Shown here: one piece after another, positions 47,426 through 55,073 of the stretch | Layout: each line of letters begins with the position of its first letter | Position numbering within the stretch: position 1 is the stretch's first letter | Origin: Dubosiella muris | Lineage (GTDB): Bacteria > Bacillota_I > Bacilli_A > Erysipelotrichales > Erysipelotrichaceae | Assembly: GCF_004793885.1 (NCBI RefSeq) | Contig: NZ_SRYG01000014.1 | Span: 1-64,000, forward strand | Direction: 5' to 3' | DNA: 64,000 bases | The notes under the pieces: generated by a model | The model's input: only the letters and a program-made list of their open reading frames with translations | Databases searched by the model: none | What the model was told of the DNA's origin: nothing | Position numbers and translations under genes: made by a program

Positions 47426-48232
47426 TTAGCGATTCAGAAGGTGGCGTTCGAGAAACCGGGCGACTCCGTCCTCGTTGTTGGTTTCGCGCGTGCGCCATCG
47501 CGTTTTTTCAAACAAAAGCGGATTGGCGTTGGCCATCGCCACGCCCATCGTGTTTTCCAGCATATCCAAATCATTCAATTCGTCCCCAAAGGATAGAATT
47601 TGCGCGGGATGGATGCCTTTTCGTTCGCATAGCCGCTGAATGCCTTGTCCTTTGGTCACGCGATGATCCATGAATTCCAGCAGCGTCGGGGTGGACCGCA
47701 CCATGTAGTAGTCCGGATGACGCAACGTATGCGTCGATAAAAAACGATCTAGATCGTCTTTGTCCCAGCTCGTCAACAGCTTGTTGATTTTTTTTGCCCG
47801 GTACGGCGCGAGTCCATCCTCGACAATCGTCAGCAAGTTGCGGCGGGCAATCGTTTGGGCGTGGGCGTCGTCGCGCAACGCGTGCAGCGTGTAATGATCG
47901 AAGACGAACGCGTTAAACGCGAAATCCGCCAAAAAGGCCAGGATCTCGTCAATGTACGCCCCGTCCATTTCGTAAATCGACTCGCTGTTTTGCTCGTGTA
48001 AATCAAAAATCTGTCCGCCATTGAAGCCGATGATCACATCCGTCACTTCGTCCATATTCCATGTTTTCAACAGCTGTTCGACCGCGTAAGGCGTCCGGCC
48101 TGTGCAAATGCCAAATTGAATACCCGCCTTTTTCAGCCGGCGCAACACGTCAAGCGTATACGCCGATACGCGTTTCTGGTCGTCCAGCAGCGTCCCGTCC
48201 AAATCGACAAGGACCAGTTTGATGTTTTCCAT
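47426..48232 (-). CDS. Cof-type HAD-IIB phosphatase
   Basis: This 268-residue sugar-phosphate or nucleotide phosphatase of the Cof subfamily has motif I DLDGTLLDD (10-18), motif II ICTGR, and motif III/IV KGQGIQRL with SFGDELNDLDML. All catalytic residues are present. Substrates in this family are broad, such as flavin precursors and phosphosugars. Confidence 0.93.
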   Translation of the reverse strand: MENIKLVLVDLDGTLLDDQKRVSAYTLDVLRRLKKAGIQFGICTGRTPYAVEQLLKTWNMDEVTDVIIGFNGGQIFDLHEQNSESIYEMDGAYIDEILAFLADFAFNAFVFDHYTLHALRDDAHAQTIARRNLLTIVEDGLAPYRAKKINKLLTSWDKDDLDRFLSTHTLRHPDYYMVRSTPTLLEFMDHRVTKGQGIQRLCERKGIHPAQILSFGDELNDLDMLENTMGVAMANANPLLFEKTRWRTRETNNEDGVARFLERHLLNR

Positions 48233-48258
48233 CCTTCACCCTCTCTTTCCTTGTTTCA

Positions 48259-48540
48259 TTATAACGGGGAACAGGATCCATTGAAACGAAGTCTTTCATC
48301 CAGCGCCACTTTTCGATACAGTTCGGCATGCCGCTCGTCGCTGTTCATTTCGTCGATCAAAGCTTGTTTTTGGGTGGAAGCCAGCGCCCGGTCCATATAA
48401 TAGAGCGTCTGTCCGTCGCGGATGCAATAGACAAGAACCGCGATGGTGTTGTCCATCGGGTAGACGCGAAAGTCGATTTTCGCATGACTCTTATAAACTT
48501 GACTCACAAATTCCTCTGGTTCCAAATGTACGACACACAT
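48259..48540 (-). CDS. hypothetical protein, 93 residues
   Basis: A small soluble protein that starts at 48540 behind AAAGGAGG. The N-terminal half reads as beta strands (FRVYPMDNTIAVLVYCIRDG) and the C-terminal half as charged helices (DEMNSDERHAELYRKVALDE). No family was recognised. Confidence 0.6.
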   Translation of the reverse strand: MCVVHLEPEEFVSQVYKSHAKIDFRVYPMDNTIAVLVYCIRDGQTLYYMDRALASTQKQALIDEMNSDERHAELYRKVALDERLRFNGSCSPL

Positions 48541-48680
48541 CGTTGATTCCTCCTTTTTGTTTTCGATTGCAGTATAGAAAAAAACAGGCGAAAAACCAAT
48601 AAAAATTTTTGAAAAAAAGAATTCAGTAATCAATTCTTTTTGAAAATAAACAATAAATGCGGTTTTTGTTTTTGAAACAA

Positions 48681-48706
48681 AAAAACAGCCGAAACGCCGG
48701 CTGTTG
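48681..48706 (-). terminator. terminator of the small membrane protein gene
   Basis: On the - strand CAGCCG and CGGCTG pair and are followed by TTTTTTTG, 10 bases after the stop codon at 48717. Confidence 0.8.
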
Positions 48707-48716
48707 CCTTTTTCAA

Positions 48717-48914
48717 TCAAAAACGGGTTTTCTTTTGCCGTCCCTCATGCCACATGGTGAACATACAAAACAGCATCATCGCCAGCGCGATGGATAAAAC
48801 AAGAGAGGTCCATTTCATGACCACATCCGGCAGCGCGATCAAAGAATGATGAATAAAGACGATGAGCATCCCTACAATGCCGACAAAAGCGCATCCGTTT
48901 CGTATTTGTTTCAT
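48717..48914 (-). CDS. small membrane protein, 65 residues
   Basis: Two hydrophobic helices (about 8-30 and 35-55) with a basic C-terminal tail (HEGRQKKTRF). The start at 48914 follows AGAGGTGG. It is divergent from the feo operon and is followed by a terminator. No family was recognised. Confidence 0.6.
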   Translation of the reverse strand: MKQIRNGCAFVGIVGMLIVFIHHSLIALPDVVMKWTSLVLSIALAMMLFCMFTMWHEGRQKKTRF

Positions 48915-48987
48915 AAGAACCACCTCTTTCCGCCCTCATCCTAGCATAGGATGCCGCAAAGAAGGCGGTCGACGCTTTTGGGAAAAA

Positions 48988-49042
48988 TTAGTTGAAACTA
49001 ACACTCGGTTTGTGTAAACTAATAATAGTTAGTTATAACTAA
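48988..49042 (+). promoter_or_regulatory. promoter and metal-repressor-like operators of the feo operon
   Basis: TTGAAA (48992-48997) and TAAACT (49015-49020) with a 17-base spacer form the promoter. Over and around it lie TTAGTT/AACTAA palindromes: 48988-49001 (TTAGTTGAAACTAA), 49029-49042 (perfect TTAGTTATAACTAA) and an inverted-order pair at 49017-49030. Such symmetric boxes over a feo promoter suggest control by an iron- or manganese-sensing DtxR/MntR- or Fur-type repressor; which one is not known. Confidence 0.65.
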
Positions 49043-49057
49043 TCTAAGGAGGATAGT

Positions 49058-49288
49058 ATGCCATTGACTTATGCAAATATGGGTACGGTATACCGTGTAC
49101 ACAAAGTAGGCGGCAGGGACCGGATCCGCAGTCATCTTCAAAATCTCGGATTTGTGGAAAACGAGCCGGTTCTTGTCCGGCAAAGCGCTGGAGGAAATTT
49201 GATTGTCGAAGTAAAAGGAAGATGCGTCGCCATCGACGCGGGACTTGGACGACGCATCTTTGTTCAGGATGAAAGGAGAACGGTATGA
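49058..49288 (+). CDS. feoA: FeoA-family protein (first copy)
   Basis: This 76-residue SH3-like FeoA protein is an accessory of ferrous iron uptake by FeoB. The family pattern is seen in IRSHLQNLGFVENEPVLVRQSAGGNLIVEVKGRCVAIDAGLGRRIFV. AAGGAGG precedes the ATG. Its stop overlaps the start of the second FeoA gene (ATGA). Confidence 0.92.
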   Translation: MPLTYANMGTVYRVHKVGGRDRIRSHLQNLGFVENEPVLVRQSAGGNLIVEVKGRCVAIDAGLGRRIFVQDERRTV

Positions 49289-49621
49289 AGACGTTGAATG
49301 AATGCCGTCCAAAGGAAAGGGCGAAAGTTGTGAAAATTCACGGATCGGGCGCCACGAAACGACGTATCATGGACATGGGACTGACGAAAGGCGTCGAAGT
49401 CTTTGTCCGCAAGATCGCGCCGCTGGGCGATCCGATGGAACTCAATGTGTGCGCTCATCGTGTACCAGCTTGGCGGGTTGTTTACCGGCGAAGTCGCGTT
49501 CAACGGGTTTACGGTTGTGGCGATTGCGCTTTTGCTTGGGATCCTCTATCTTTTATTTAGAAAAGGATACACGCCGGATTCGGAAGCGGTCGACAGCGAC
49601 TGGGATCTGGAAGGCGCGTGA
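49285..49621 (+). pseudogene. feoA-feoB (deleted): second feoA joined to the C-terminal stub of feoB (large internal deletion)
   Basis: AAAGGAG precedes ATG at 49285 and a normal FeoA N-terminus (KRRIMDMGLTKGVEVFVRKIAPLGDPMELNV) runs to about 49449. From there the FeoA frame becomes meaningless. The next frame reads CALIVYQLGGLFTGEVAF, a final membrane helix (VVAIALLLGILYLLFRKG) and an acidic end to TGA at 49619. This matches the last ~55 residues of FeoB. The end of feoA and almost all of feoB (G domain and pore, roughly 2 kb in intact operons) are missing. The junction lies near 49447-49455. Ferrous iron uptake through this locus cannot work unless another feoB exists. Confidence 0.8.
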
Positions 49622-49645
49622 TCTTAAAGAAAAAGGAGGAGCACG

Positions 49646-49828
49646 ATGAATATCGCGGATCTGGGAGTCATCCTCGTCATTGGCGGTCTTGTTTTATGGA
49701 TCGTTCGATTTTTGAGGAAAAATAAAAATTCTTGCCATGGCGATTGCTCGTCTTGCGCCTCGTCGTGTTCGAAAATCGACTGGGACGAAGTGCGCAAGTC
49801 GATCCATGAGGAAAAAAACAAAAAATAA
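49646..49828 (+). CDS. FeoB-associated Cys-rich membrane protein
   Basis: This 60-residue protein has one membrane helix (about 8-26) and the cysteine cluster CHGDCSSCASSC, the signature of the small proteins that follow feoB in many Firmicutes. AAAAGGAGG precedes the start. Its presence confirms that the locus was a complete feoA-feoA-feoB-accessory operon before the deletion. Confidence 0.88.
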   Translation: MNIADLGVILVIGGLVLWIVRFLRKNKNSCHGDCSSCASSCSKIDWDEVRKSIHEEKNKK

Positions 49829-49877
49829 CGCGGGGGAACAAAATCGAAAAAAGGCGATTCCACCCGCTTTTTTTGAT
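49829..49877 (+). terminator. terminator of the feo operon
   Basis: GCGGGGGAA and TTCCACCCGC pair across an inner ATCG/CGAT stem and are followed by seven T. Confidence 0.8.
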
Positions 49878-49906
49878 ATGATAAATAAAAAGTGAGGTTG
49901 AATACT

Positions 49907-51151
49907 ATGGATCAAATAAAACTTGAAGAATACGCGAGGCTGATCGTCGATCAAGGCCTGAACGTCAAGGCGCGGCAGCTTGTCGTGATTAGCGCGCCGG
50001 TGGAAGCCAAAGCGCTCGTGCGAGCTGTGAGCAAAGCGGCGTTTGAACGGCACGCCGGCGACGTTGTCGTTCGGTATAAAGACGACGTCGTGGAAAAGGA
50101 ACGGCTCGAGCATGCCGACGACGCGGCGTTTGACCACGTTCCGGATTACGACGCCTTGTTTTTCAACGAAACCGCCAAGGATGGCGCGTGCTATTTAAGT
50201 ATTACCGGAAACGACCCCGATTTGATGAAGGGCGTCGACATGACGCGGCTAGTCGAATACCGGGCGAAGCTGCGGGAAGCGACAAAGATTCAGCACGACA
50301 AACTGGACCATATGGAAGCGCAATGGTGTGTCGCGGCCTGCGCGACACCGGGCTGGGCGCAAAAAGTGTATCCCGAGCTGTCTTTCCACGACGCGATCGA
50401 GCGGCTCTGGAACGCGATCTTCGACGCGTGCCGCGTCGAACCGGGAAAGACGAAAGAAAACTGGGAGCGGCACAACGCCTCGTTTGTGAAAAAAGTCGAT
50501 TTGCTCAACGGACTCGACATCGCGTCCTTGCATTATAAAAACAAACGGGGAACGGATCTGGTCGTGAAGCTGCCCGACGGCTACCGGTTCGCGGGTGGCA
50601 GCTCGACGCTTCGCGATGCGCGTCACACGGTGTATTTTCCAAACATTCCGACCGAGGAAGTGTTTTCGGCTCCATATAAATACGGCGTGGACGGCGTTCT
50701 CTACGCGACGATGCCGCTCATTTACAACGGAAGCGTGATCGAGGACTTCCATTTCCGCTTTCAAGAGGGAAAGGTCGTTGATTTTGACGCGCGAACCGGC
50801 CGGGATGTGTTGGAGGCGATTTTGAAAAGCGACCGCAACGCCGCGTATTTGGGCGAGGTCGCACTCGTTCCGGTGGATTCGCCAATATCCAAAATGGACA
50901 CGATTTTCTACAATACGCTGTTTGATGAAAACGCCTCGTGCCACTTCGCGTTAGGTGCCGCGTATTTGGAATGCGTTTGCGACGGCCTGGAATTGCGAGA
51001 GGACCAGATGGACGCGGTCGGTTTGAACGACTCGCGCGTGCATGTCGATTTCATGGTGGGCAGCGAAGATCTTTCCATTGTGGCGACTTTGAAAAACGGC
51101 GCGAAAGTGGATGTGTTTAAAAACGGCAACTGGGTGCCGGAATTTGAATAA
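49907..51151 (+). CDS. M29-family aminopeptidase (PepS/AmpS type)
   Basis: This 414-residue cytosolic metallo-aminopeptidase releases N-terminal residues from peptides. The C-terminal part contains family metal-site stretches: IEDFHFRFQEGKVVDFDA, NASCHFALGAAY and NDSRVHVDFMVGSEDLSI. The start at 49907 is preferred over GTG 49892, which is part of the ribosome binding region (GTGAGG). It is monocistronic between terminators. Confidence 0.92.
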   Translation: MDQIKLEEYARLIVDQGLNVKARQLVVISAPVEAKALVRAVSKAAFERHAGDVVVRYKDDVVEKERLEHADDAAFDHVPDYDALFFNETAKDGACYLSITGNDPDLMKGVDMTRLVEYRAKLREATKIQHDKLDHMEAQWCVAACATPGWAQKVYPELSFHDAIERLWNAIFDACRVEPGKTKENWERHNASFVKKVDLLNGLDIASLHYKNKRGTDLVVKLPDGYRFAGGSSTLRDARHTVYFPNIPTEEVFSAPYKYGVDGVLYATMPLIYNGSVIEDFHFRFQEGKVVDFDARTGRDVLEAILKSDRNAAYLGEVALVPVDSPISKMDTIFYNTLFDENASCHFALGAAYLECVCDGLELREDQMDAVGLNDSRVHVDFMVGSEDLSIVATLKNGAKVDVFKNGNWVPEFE

Positions 51152-51242
51152 GACGGTCGTGTTGTTTGGCAAAGTCCACTTCATTTGACTTGAACCATGA
51201 TTGCACGTAAAATACTTATGGAAAGAAATGGAGTGATCAAGA

Positions 51243-52670
51243 ATGGCATCTGAAAGAAAAGACTTGAAGCGAAGTCGTGCCCTGGACGAACTCGAAGAGT
51301 TGAACCAGCAAGATCGTATTTCATCCATTCAATTCAACGAGCCGGAACTGCATGATTTTGATGCATCTTCCATTTTCGAAATCGACGAGTCGCAGGAAGC
51401 GCAAAAATCGAAGCGAAAGATTTTTGGCAAGCGGGCGAATCGAAGCGCGAATGTGAAGGTGAAGACGAATACATATGAAACCCGCGAACTGATCGAGGAG
51501 GAGATCCGCATCCGTCCACGCACGGAAGTGGTCAAGCAGGAGCGAATCGAAATCGAGCCAGGACATGAAAAACTGGAACGCGAGATCGAGGAAGTGGCTG
51601 TCCCGATCGAACCGGTGGAAATCATGGAACCCGAAGTGGAAACGATCGAAGTCGAGGAAGAGGAAGCCGCGCCTTTGACACAGGCCATGGAGGAAACCAT
51701 CGAGGAAACCGCAGACGATCCGGCCTTTGACGAGGAAATCGAAGCGGAATCCTTTGGGAAACGGTTTGATTTGGCGGAGGAAGAAGAGGAATTGGAAGAA
51801 GACGGCAAAGACGATACGATTCGAATGAAGCAAGGTCAGTTCATCGAAGAGGATGACGATGACGAAGAATATGAATACGAAGACGAAGAGGAAGAAGAGG
51901 ACGACGACGAAAACGAGGATGAAAACGAGTTTTACGACGAGGAAGAGCAGGATTTGTACGAGGATCGCAAACATTTTCTTCTTTCCCAGTATCCAGTCAT
52001 TGAAAACTATTTAGGAGAGCAATCGAAAGACGGGTACCATTTTGTGCGCCACGTGGGCCATAAATACTATTTCGTCAAAGGCGATCCAAAGCCTTACTAT
52101 TATTCGATCAACTACTTCAAAGACGAGCCTTCCGCCGATCAATGGCGCCAATGGGAGCGCGACGGCTGGAAACTCGTAGCCAAATCTGCGGCGAAGAAAA
52201 AATCCGAAGCGGGCTGGTTCACGTTCCGCAATTATCAGGACGAGGGCGAATACAAAAAAGAAATCGACAACGAGGAGGAAAAATATCGTTTCTTCCGCAA
52301 ATACGCGAATTCCTGCCGCTCGACGATGTTCTTGATTTTTATTTGCATGGCTTGCTGTATCGTGACCGCGTTTCTGCAATACGAGTTCCAAGGCTACTTG
52401 TGGGGAATCATCGTTTGTCTGGCGCTGTTCGTGATCGCGCTAGTCGCGTTCTGCACGTATGGCCGCATGCTTCGCCACGCGAAAAAACGCGCCCGGCTGC
52501 TCAAAGCCCGGCTGCGCATTAAGGAAAACCAGGACAATCGGGCGAAAGAAAACTACTTCGATGTTTCCGAATCGGAGTCGCAGCTCGAATCCGATTGGGA
52601 TACGCTCGAGTCGGAAAAGACCCAGCGACGGAAATTCCATCGTTCCCGCGACGAGGAAGACGAAGATTAA
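51243..52670 (+). CDS. acidic membrane protein with DUF2812-like domain
   Basis: This 475-residue protein has a charged N-terminal half without clear fold and a nearly pure Asp/Glu/Tyr run at about 201-241. A DUF2812-like module (about 263-336; DGYHFVRHVGHKYYFVKGDPKPYYYSINYF, GWKLVA) follows. Two membrane helices lie at about 360-378 and 384-405, with a basic then acidic cytoplasmic tail. DUF2812 proteins often accompany PadR-type regulators, but none is adjacent here. The long acidic segment is not usual for the family. The function is unknown; an ion- or protein-binding linker is possible. Confidence 0.75.
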   Translation: MASERKDLKRSRALDELEELNQQDRISSIQFNEPELHDFDASSIFEIDESQEAQKSKRKIFGKRANRSANVKVKTNTYETRELIEEEIRIRPRTEVVKQERIEIEPGHEKLEREIEEVAVPIEPVEIMEPEVETIEVEEEEAAPLTQAMEETIEETADDPAFDEEIEAESFGKRFDLAEEEEELEEDGKDDTIRMKQGQFIEEDDDDEEYEYEDEEEEEDDDENEDENEFYDEEEQDLYEDRKHFLLSQYPVIENYLGEQSKDGYHFVRHVGHKYYFVKGDPKPYYYSINYFKDEPSADQWRQWERDGWKLVAKSAAKKKSEAGWFTFRNYQDEGEYKKEIDNEEEKYRFFRKYANSCRSTMFLIFICMACCIVTAFLQYEFQGYLWGIIVCLALFVIALVAFCTYGRMLRHAKKRARLLKARLRIKENQDNRAKENYFDVSESESQLESDWDTLESEKTQRRKFHRSRDEEDED

Positions 52671-52705
52671 GCTTTGCGCAAGCAAGGCTTTTTTTGTAGG
52701 CACTC

Positions 52706-52733
52706 TTGACAAAAAATGGGGGGGGGGTACTAT
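52706..52733 (+). promoter_or_regulatory. promoter with a ten-G run in its spacer
   Basis: TTGACA (52706-52711) and TACTAT (52728-52733) are separated by 16 bases, of which ten (52718-52727) are a G homopolymer. Slippage to 9, 11 or 12 G would change the spacer to 15, 17 or 18 and so alter promoter strength, the classical design of a phase-variable promoter. Confidence 0.65.
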
Positions 52734-52739
52734 TGTAGT

Positions 52740-52861
52740 GTAAAATTAAGGGAAGATCGAAGTTCGGTCCGATAGAAAACAGTGAAACACGTGAAGGTGT
52801 GGGGCTTGACGTGAAAACTCACTGGTCGTTTTTCAAGATTCGGAAAACCGGATCTTTTTTG
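52740..52861 (+). ncRNA. candidate orphan small RNA of about 120 nt
   Basis: The unit starts at the promoter with the G run and ends at a strong terminator (AAGATTCGG / CCGGATCTT, one wobble pair, then TTTTTT). No credible open frame lies between. Possible internal pairing includes GATCGAA/TTCGGTC (about 52756-52770) and CAGTGA/TCACTG (about 52780-52824) enclosing ACAC/GTGT. It does not match any RNA family I recognise (SRP, 6S, tmRNA, common riboswitches). Since the next gene is on the other strand, it is not a leader of a + strand gene. Confidence 0.5.
52835..52861 (+). terminator. intrinsic terminator of the orphan transcript
   Basis: A nine-base stem with an AAAA loop followed by six T at 52855-52860. 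Confidence 0.85.
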
Positions 52862-52870
52862 TTGCCCAAG

Positions 52871-52973
52871 CCAAGAAAAAAGACCTCCGACGAGGCCTTT
52901 TTCCAAGAAAGTTTTAAGAAAGGGAATTTGATTATGAAGTGAGCTTATTTCAGCTCAAACGTATTTAACCACA
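52871..52973 (+). repeat. dispersed structured repeat, copy C
   Basis: Third copy of the repeat described at 40906. The 42-base core around GAAAGGGAATTTGATTATG is identical to copies A and B. The terminator hairpin carries a CCGAC loop instead of CCAAC, and the second hairpin is TGAGCT/AGCTCA. It follows the orphan transcript unit immediately. From 52974 to 53081 no gene is supported. Confidence 0.85.
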
Positions 52974-53081
52974 TTCTTTTCAAACAGGCGAGTGGAACGC
53001 ATCAAAATTTTCATCCAATGGATTAAGCGCGCCCATTCCCCTTCGACTTGTTTGATCGTTACAGCCGCGATTACCTCGCAC

Positions 53082-53555
53082 TCATCCTTTCTTTTGTTCC
53101 TCGAGCAGCGCCCGGATCTGTTCGGGCGTTTCCTTCATACCCCGCTTGTACCATTCGTCACACCACCCAAACATCAAATAGGCGACGGTCACCTTCGCAT
53201 AGGCGGAAGTCGGATCGTCGTTTTTATCGTGTTGAAGTTTCTTTAAAATCGCGTCCAGCAACACATATTGAAGATGGTTTTGGTACAAAAGGGAAATCAG
53301 TTTTTTATTCGTTTCATAAAAGCGGAAGAGGTCGTCCATTTTCGCGTTGTCCAGGGAAGCGCGCTCAAGACATTCCAGCAAGTAATATTCGACGATTTCC
53401 TCCTTTGAATCGAAATTGCGGTAAATCGTGATGTGCGACAAGCCCGCCTTGCCGGTGATCTGTTTGTTGGTGATTTCGGAAAACGGCGTCGTTTCCATGA
53501 GCTGGAACAGCGCTTCGGCGATCCATTGTTTCGAGTTTTCGCTTTGTTTCGACAT
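53082..53555 (-). CDS. TetR/AcrR-family transcriptional regulator
   Basis: This 157-residue regulator has an N-terminal helix-turn-helix (about 10-55; PFSEITNKQITGKAGLSHITIYRNFDSKEE). The ligand-binding part is shorter than usual for TetR (about 100 residues). It is divergent from the small membrane protein/esterase pair and probably controls that pair, as TetR genes often do. Confidence 0.88.
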   Translation of the reverse strand: MSKQSENSKQWIAEALFQLMETTPFSEITNKQITGKAGLSHITIYRNFDSKEEIVEYYLLECLERASLDNAKMDDLFRFYETNKKLISLLYQNHLQYVLLDAILKKLQHDKNDDPTSAYAKVTVAYLMFGWCDEWYKRGMKETPEQIRALLEEQKKG

Positions 53556-53681
53556 GTGTTAGAAATCCTTTCCGTTTCGAACAACACAGGCGTGCCGTCT
53601 TGTCGCCTGTTGTTCCATATGTTACAAATATAACTGTTACTACAATAACATCTTTAACCGGGATGTCAAGAAAGGAAACGT

Positions 53682-53813
53682 ATGTGGACGAAAAAGAGAA
53701 TATACATTTTGATCATTGTGGCTCTATGCGGCATTGTGTTAGGACGGCTCGCCGTGCGCGGGGCGATGAACGCGCTCATGGGCGGCACGATGTTTGGCGG
53801 TGATTTTTTATGA
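53682..53813 (+). CDS. 43-residue membrane peptide coupled to the esterase gene
   Basis: A short gene with ribosome binding site AAAGGA five bases before ATG. The product has a basic start (MWTKKR), one hydrophobic helix (YILIIVALCGIVLG) and a Gly/Met-rich end (MNALMGGTMFGG). Its stop codon overlaps the start of the esterase gene (ATGA), so the two are translationally coupled. No family was recognised. Confidence 0.6.
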   Translation: MWTKKRIYILIIVALCGIVLGRLAVRGAMNALMGGTMFGGDFL

Positions 53814-54781
53814 AAAGGAAGGGAAGAGGAATGTTTGTGCTGACATGTGTCCTCGTATTCGTAATCAGCTTCGCTGGTTCGGTTGCGTTTAAAATGAAGC
53901 ATCAGCCGGTGTGGACGAAAGCGTTTCGCGTGGACTGGAGCGACAAAGTCGGAACGGTATACGAGGATTTAAGCTATGGACCAAAAGAAGCGAACAAATA
54001 CGATTTGTATGTGCCGGCCGATACCGGCAGACCGGCGTACGGGCTTGTCGTGTATTTGCACGCAGGCGGTTTTACAGCCGGGGACAAGGCGGGCGACAAG
54101 GAAATGCTCGAATGGCTTTGCTCGCTTGGCTATGTGGCGGCTGGCGTCAACTACACGCTGTTTGGCGAGAAAAATCCGCAAGCCAGCGTGTATTCCCAGT
54201 CGCTGGAAATCAAGGAAAGCGTTCCCGCGATTGTCGACGAAGCCAAGCGCCTTGGCTATCCAATCGACGGAATGGCCATTGGCGGCGGTTCGGCCGGCGG
54301 CACCTTGGCGATGCTTTACGCGTATCGGGACGCGAAAACGTCGCCCGTGCCCGTTAAACTGCTGTTCGAGGCGGTTGGACCGGCCAGCTTCGATCCAAAA
54401 AGCTGGGACACGTACGGACTGGATCAAAGTCCTGAAGCGGCGGCCGGGTTGTTTAGCGCCATGGCCGGCCAAACCATCACGCCGGAAATGATCGAGGACG
54501 GCTCGTATGTCGAGGCGATGAAGCCGATTTGGGCGTCGATGTGGGTCGACAAGGACACGGTGCCTAGCGTGATCGCGTATGGCGCCCACGACAAAGTGTG
54601 TCCGTTTAAAACAGCGAAGCCGCTGGTTGACGCCTTGCGGGCCAACGACGTGCCAGTGGAGTATTTCGAAATGCCACATTCCGGCCATGGCTTGCAAAAC
54701 GACAGCGCGCTGTACCGGAAGTACATGGAGGCGATTCGGGACAATCTCGCCCGGTATTTACCGGTTTCGGAAAGGAAATAA
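53810..54781 (+). CDS. alpha/beta-hydrolase, membrane-anchored esterase-like
   Basis: This 323-residue protein has an N-terminal hydrophobic segment (about 8-27) that probably anchors it outside the cell, followed by a BD-FAE/carboxylesterase-type hydrolase domain. The oxyanion loop is YLHAGGF, the nucleophile is in GGGSAGGTLA, the acid is in AYGAHDKVCP, and the catalytic His is in HSGHGL. All triad residues are therefore present. The substrate is probably a short acyl ester on a sugar or peptide (inference). Confidence 0.88.
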   Translation: MKRKGRGMFVLTCVLVFVISFAGSVAFKMKHQPVWTKAFRVDWSDKVGTVYEDLSYGPKEANKYDLYVPADTGRPAYGLVVYLHAGGFTAGDKAGDKEMLEWLCSLGYVAAGVNYTLFGEKNPQASVYSQSLEIKESVPAIVDEAKRLGYPIDGMAIGGGSAGGTLAMLYAYRDAKTSPVPVKLLFEAVGPASFDPKSWDTYGLDQSPEAAAGLFSAMAGQTITPEMIEDGSYVEAMKPIWASMWVDKDTVPSVIAYGAHDKVCPFKTAKPLVDALRANDVPVEYFEMPHSGHGLQNDSALYRKYMEAIRDNLARYLPVSERK

Positions 54782-54784
54782 AGG

Positions 54785-54959
54785 ATGAAAAGGATCGTGA
54801 AAAGAATGGTGATTGTTTTGGGGGATTGGCGGCATCGGGGTTGCGCTGTATCAAGACGCCGGTTGCGATGTGGTGGCGGTGGAAGTCAAAGAACAGGATC
54901 ACGGAATGCATCAAACTTATTATATGGACGATTACCTGAAATGGCTGAAAACGACATAG
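54785..54959 (+). pseudogene. small membrane protein gene with a frameshift in a G run
   Basis: ATG at 54785 behind AAAGGATG reads MKRIVKRMVIVLG until a run of five G (about 54819-54823). After that the sensible frame is shifted by one: IGGIGVALYQDAGCDVVAVE and on to TAG at 54957, ending YLKWLKTT. Removing one G restores a continuous ~57-residue protein with an N-terminal helix. It could be a slippage-type on/off switch, a pseudogene or a sequencing error. It follows the esterase gene by 3 bases and belongs to the same operon. Confidence 0.5.
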
Positions 54960-55073
54960 GAATAAAAATTCTCACATAGCCAGTCCATTAAAAAAGCCGG
55001 ACACATTTCATTTATTGGATTAAAATTGTATAATAGTATCAACGATAAATTGGGAAAGTGGAGGAGATTGAAT

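Noticed and set aside
52740-52861. The orphan transcript as a known riboswitch, SRP RNA or 6S RNA
   Set aside because: Core signatures of these families were not seen, and no + strand gene follows that a riboswitch could control.
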